Part shown: piece after piece, positions 59,301-64,000 of the stretch
Layout: the number at the start of each line of letters is the position of its first letter
How positions within the stretch are numbered: position 1 is the stretch's first letter
Source: Phoebastria nigripes
Lineage: Eukaryota > Chordata > Aves > Procellariiformes > Diomedeidae
Assembly (NCBI GenBank): GCA_035582835.1
Contig: JAYKAV010002773.1
Span: forward strand, 743,860 to 807,859
DNA length: 64,000 nt
Direction: 5' to 3'
The notes under the pieces: generated by a model
Told to the model about the DNA's origin: nothing
The model's input: the letters and a program-made list of their open reading frames with translations, nothing else
Database searches by the model: none
Program-made: the position numbers and the translations under genes

Positions 59301-62300
59301 AGAGACACAATCGATAGCTACCTCTCATAAGGCACAAAAAAAGGAAACCTGCTATGCAGGGTTGGGCTGGCAAGTGAAGGAGAAATGGCAACGGGATCTT
59401 GCAAAACAGGTCTTGAAAACTGAAAGTGAAATTTCAGATTTTCTGCAAAAGAGGAAACGTGAACGATGACTGGTGTGCTGTAAAAATTAAAAAGAATAAC
59501 AACCGGTTTTGTTGTTCTAAGCCTGTGGTCAAATCTAGCCCACAAATAGTACCTTCCTTGTGATGTGCTTGTCCCCTTAGCGCAGCACAGTCAGCTCCCT
59601 GGGTGCGGGGAGCGGGGCCAGACCCTGCCCAGGGCTGCGGGGCAGCTCCTCCAACGCAGAGCAGCACACCCAGCCGCGCGGGGCGGGAGGACACAGCGTG
59701 CACCGCAGCATCACCAGGACGCGGGTACCGCAGCGTTACAGCAGCAGTAGGTGCCACGGGAGTGGCGTGACGGCAGCCCCCGCGGCAGCCTCCCGGGAGC
59801 CCTCGGAGGCAGGGACATGCCACCGCTCTGGGGTGCCCTGCCGTCCCCTCCGGCCCCGCTCGGCTCAAGGGGGCACAAGCAGCAAAATAGATGGTGGAGA
59901 ATCGCTGAGCACGAACAAGGCAGTTGCATCTAATAAAGATGCAGGAAATTAATGATTCAGGGCACTGTGACCATCCTTGCCCGCCAGCTGAAAGCCCGTG
60001 CTCCACACACACAGAGTGAAAGGAGCACGTGCTGTACACGCAGGCAAGGACGTGTCCTTAGGTCATTTAAGCGAAGCCCCATGCCTCTCTCCTCCCGGGC
60101 AGATGCCCCAGCCACGGAGGGAAGCAGGCTGGGTCNGTGGCTCAGCCAGCGCTGCAGCAGCCAGGGCGAGCGGAGGCTCCCGCCCTGCCCGGGGGACAGG
60201 GAGATGATGCTCTTTGTGGTTATGTGCAGGAGGGAGTTGGTATCTTTTAAGGGGAAAAAAAAAAATGTCTTTCCCACTCAATTAAATGTAACCTAAGGCA
60301 TTGGAAAAGAAAATGGGCTTCCATTTATGGCTTCGGGATGGCAGGAGGGCAAGCATTTGATAACAAAATCGTGCCGGGAGCCCATTTGAGCNGAGAGAGA
60401 GTTGTTTGTTTAGCATATTGATCGAGTTTTATCGTGCAAGTAATTAACATGCATTACTCAAACTCCACATTTTTCTAAAGCAAACTACTTCATATGGTAT
60501 TTTCAAGCGACACNTGTTAGTGGCTGGCAGCACAAGCAAAGAGCAGGAGGGAAATAGCAGCGGCAAGGAGAAGAGCTGCAAGGCAGGCTGGGCGGCGGCA
60601 AGGACACGCCGAGGTGATGCTCCACCCCAGGCGGCTTTCCGTCCTTTAGGACACCTGCCCCTCAGAAGACACAGGTAGGTGCATGCACAGGCGTGCGAGG
60701 GCCGTGGGCGCACACCCAGGGAGCCCGCTGGTAGCTGACCAGCGGGGATAACGGCTCAACCATCACCAAAGGCGAGAGGAATCCTCCGCAGCAGAAGCTG
60801 CCCTTCACCCTGTGCGATGTGAAGGACGGCCCGGGTCATGCCACACTCGATGTTTGACGCTTGTTCGAAGCCCAGCCTGCGCCTGCCTGCATCCCCTGAG
60901 CACTGCCTGCTCCCTGCCTGCTCCCTGCCTGCTTGGACGGACAGCGGGAGCAGCAAAATCCGTTGCCAGCCGCCCGGAGAAGGGCGATCTTTCAACCTCA
61001 TAAAGCAAAACCCAGGCAGGTCGCCCCAAATCCCCCACGCCGCTGCAGCAGCTGTGAAGAGTGGGTTTAAGCCGTTTAAAAATCCATCTCCCGGCTCATT
61101 ATTATGCAGACCAATTTTTCATTCATCGGGAATCTACAGCAGCATTTTAATGTGAGAAGCTCCCTACTCTGTTTCTCTTCCCCTGAAGAAAAATAGCTTA
61201 ATTTCTCCAGTTTGATAGATTTTCCTGATCCTTCAAAAGGTAGAAAAAGACTCTTGAAAATCGGTCGTTGAACTATCCACAGGCATTTTATAATGGCCGT
61301 AAATAGGTCTATACTGAATAGCTCTCCAGGCATCAACTTGAATGGTGTCCTTGACACTGTTATTATTATCCCCACTGAAAAAAAAAGAAAAGAAAAAAGA
61401 AAAAGAAAGTCTGGGAGCCACTCCACATCGCAGTTCGTATGTCTCTGCATCGCAAGAAGGCTGGAAGAGCTAAATTCCCCTCGCCATATATATGCCCCCA
61501 GAGATGGGTGATCCATGCCATTTTTCACTTCCCAAAATTGTCATAAATTTCATGGAATTTCATGCATAAAAAAATCAATGCACATGAGAAATTTTGCAAA
61601 CTCCAGAGCAAATGAAGTCTAGGAAGAAGTTTGGGGTAATTTATTTTCTGTCTTTTGCCCCTTTGTCCATTTTCAGTTGTCCATCTAAATCCCCAGTTAG
61701 TTAGGAGAATATATTTTTATAACTTCTCGTGCTATTGTGTCACATTGCTCTTTGCTGATGAACAGCTACTGAACTCCAGCTTTGGGGTGGTTATTGTTCA
61801 GGGTAACCATTTTATAGCATTACAATGCATCGCCACATTCAGCGGCTGCAAGAGGTTTTCTGTTGTAAAGCCCATTTTGGCCCTCCACCACACCATCTTC
61901 AACCTTCTCCCCTAAACCTGTCCTTTTAACCTTATATCTCGTGGGATTAAGTCTTATGTCATGAGAGACATTGTGGAAAAGCTTGAGGTTAATCAGTAAG
62001 AGCTATTTTCTCAGAATAAATAAGATGCTTTCATTTCTTGAAAACCACTCTGATTTTTCCAGCCCACTCATAAGGCAAAAATAGCGTGCCCTAAAAATGT
62101 CAGCGTGCGCGTATAGATTTCTCTCTATTGAAAACAAGCACAGCGATCAGCTGCTTCTCTCCCTGAGCTGCCCCGAAGCCCTTCCCAGGCTCGTCCTCCT
62201 GAGTGAGGACCGAGGGGGGCCTGGACCCCGCGGCCCCCGGCTGGGAACCTCCCGAGCCCTGGAGACGGACACGGACAGACACCGCGATCCCGGCCTGACC

Positions 62301-63690
62301 GTCATGCCTCCAGCAGAAGGAGAGGGTGCTCGGGTGGGATTACCTGCTGTCAGATTTTTGCAGAACATATTTACACCTAGGGCAGAAAATAGATTGCAAA
62401 TAGAAAATACAGCGTAGGGTAAGGCTGCAGATATCTGTATAGTTCGGTGCATAGTTAAAGTGTCGTTAAAACAAGGCTAAAGTTGCAAAGACCCGTGGAC
62501 ATTTACACATTTATCAGACAGAAGGTAGTTTCTCTAACACTTGAAAGCCAGGAAATTCACAAGTTAGCTGAAATCCTGGACTTTGCAGCACAAGCCCGCA
62601 GAAGTGACTTGGGGGTCAGGGTTGGTGGCTGCAGCTCCCGCGTCCCTGCGCTGGGCTCGGCTCAGCTCGGCGATGCTCTGCCAGGGCGTGGGCTGTGCCC
62701 CCAGGCTGAAAGTCCTGGTGGAGTCCAATATACCTGCTGAAAGCTGGGGCGTTGAGNGGGGTGCCGGTGCCCGAGCTGGTGCAGGGCAGAACCCCGCCGT
62801 GCCCCGCGGCACAGGCGCCCTGGCAGACCTCGCCTCCTCTGAACGCCAGACCCGGCCACGTACCCAAAGCTGCCTACCTGCTCCCTAGGTTCAGCGCCGA
62901 GAAGGCTGTCGCTGCGGGTTGTCCCCTCTCAGAAGCACCATGCAGAGGTGGGAAAAGCAGACACAAAACCAGCTCAGTTCAAAATACCGCACACCCTTGG
63001 GCTCCTTATTCACCCCAAAACCCTCCCTGCATCCTCCACCCGCCCCCTCCTCCCCGCACACCTGCCACAGGAGCCATCCGTCGGCTGTCACCATCTCCCG
63101 TCCTCCCCCACGCTTCCCGATGACCGAGGAACAAGTGGTCGCATAAACCGCAGCCGATCCGCTATGGGCTCTGGTGGTGTTTGCTGCTGTGTTAAACTGC
63201 ACAGCTGCTTTTGGAAAACACTTCTGGCTTTCAGACTCCCCCCTGGTATTCACACGCAGGGACCTCAGGCTGAGGACGTCAGGGATTTACCTCAAAAATG
63301 TGGGAAACAAATGAAACGTGCCAGTGAACTGTCCCCCAGAGCCCCTAACCCGGGCCTTTACTGGCACCGGGGGTCTCCTCGCTGCTCACTGAATACCTGC
63401 CTTCACCCGCAGCAGGTCTTCTGCTCTTCCCAGGCGTTACAAGCTGTGAAACAAAGCCGTGAGTTACATCTATTCATCGGAGAATGAAGAGCAGGGCAGG
63501 TTTCTCTGGATTAATTTTGTGCACCATTTTTTTCCCTCTCTCTCCTATCATGTTTTAGCATTGGCTAAATGCTAAATTTAAATGCAATGAAGAGGCCCGA
63601 CGCCTCTGCCCCAGTTTCAGTGGGAGCAGCGAGCCCTGCTGCGGCTGCTGGCTGTGAAGGGCAACGGTGCTGCGGCGCGCGGGAGCTTCG
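56351..63690. other. Gene desert segment, no gene recognised
   Basis: GC-rich stretches (57,230-57,470; 57,930-58,300; 58,590-59,040; 59,560-59,890; 62,150-62,330; 62,600-62,900) alternate with AT-rich ones (59,130-59,340; 61,080-61,430 with an A-rich run near 61,378-61,408; 61,500-62,100; 62,340-62,560). No exon, RNA gene or repeat family is recognised. Confidence 0.5.
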
Positions 63691-63699
63691 GGGTCCTCA

Positions 63700-63990
63700 T
63701 ATTTTTCCATGCAAACCATTTAGAAACAAACAAGATGGCAAACACAAATCAATTCAATTGTCCTAGAATACGACAGGTTGACTTGCGACCTGTCTCATCT
63801 GGTACATGACAACGTTGTTTGCATCCTATTAAAGCGGATGACTTGTGCACTATTTATACAGAGCAGAGGTTCCTCTTGGTGACAGCTTTTGAATCACGGC
63901 ACTTTCTTCATCATACAATTCACCACCAAACCCCTCTGCCAATTGACATTGTAACACGGGTGTCACCACACAGAGCAGTTTATCCTTCAG
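63700..63990. promoter_or_regulatory. Candidate conserved element with bipartite E2-box and SOX/POU-like palindrome
   Basis: GACAGGT (63,772-63,778) and ACCTGTC (63,788-63,794) are inverted ZEB/Snail-type E2-box cores. ACAACGTTGT (63,809-63,818) is a perfect palindrome with two SOX-like ACAA/TTGT halves, running into the octamer-like TTTGCAT (63,818-63,824). The block is unique and extends toward the window end. Regulatory function is inferred. Confidence 0.35.
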
Positions 63991-64000
63991 CACCAGCAAT

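Overview
The window looks like nuclear DNA from a bird, probably a neoavian. It holds one recognisable protein-coding gene, on the minus strand: ST8SIA3 (alpha-2,8-sialyltransferase 3), four coding exons between 18,022 and 22,805. Joining them at canonical GT/AG sites gives 380 residues with an N-terminal signal anchor and all the sialyltransferase motifs. The bird assignment rests on compact introns (677, 2,216 and 748 bp), GC-rich minisatellite-laden flanks, no mammalian-type SINEs such as Alu, and a solo LTR whose sequence matches, from memory, an ERVL-type LTR common in neoavian genomes. The exact species cannot be told.

Layout. 1-840 is a CpG-island-like block at the window edge. By vertebrate gene order (WDR7 - ST8SIA3 - ONECUT2) it could be the outer edge of the ONECUT2 promoter island, but no ONECUT2 coding sequence is present. 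841-11,973 is non-coding and rich in simple repeats and minisatellites. 11,974-18,021 lies downstream of the ST8SIA3 stop and probably includes a long 3' UTR of uncertain end. 18,022-22,805 is ST8SIA3. 22,806-23,492 is its CpG-rich promoter side. 23,498-24,070 is a solo retroviral LTR with a perfect 5-bp target duplication, only about 0.7 kb upstream of the start codon and in opposite orientation. 24,076-64,000 is a gene desert in which GC-rich, repeat-rich blocks alternate with AT-rich blocks. Several AT-rich blocks carry clustered homeodomain-, TCF/LEF-, SOX/POU- or ZEB-like sites and look like candidate conserved regulatory elements. Old, decayed repeats (MIR-like CORE-SINEs and an ancient palindromic amniote repeat) are scattered through it.

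No prokaryotic feature (operon, CRISPR array, attachment site, insertion sequence) is present, and no convincing tRNA, rRNA or miRNA was seen. I found no undescribed gene system. The most interesting signals are the LTR next to the ST8SIA3 promoter, a UG-rich repeat against the exon 2 splice acceptor, a perfect 28-bp palindrome in intron 2, a hairpin made of two inverted ancient-repeat copies at 13.6 kb, an 18-bp coding-like minisatellite at 29.2 kb, and several enhancer-like blocks. About 65-70 isolated single N bases are scattered through the assembly, more often after C than after any other base.
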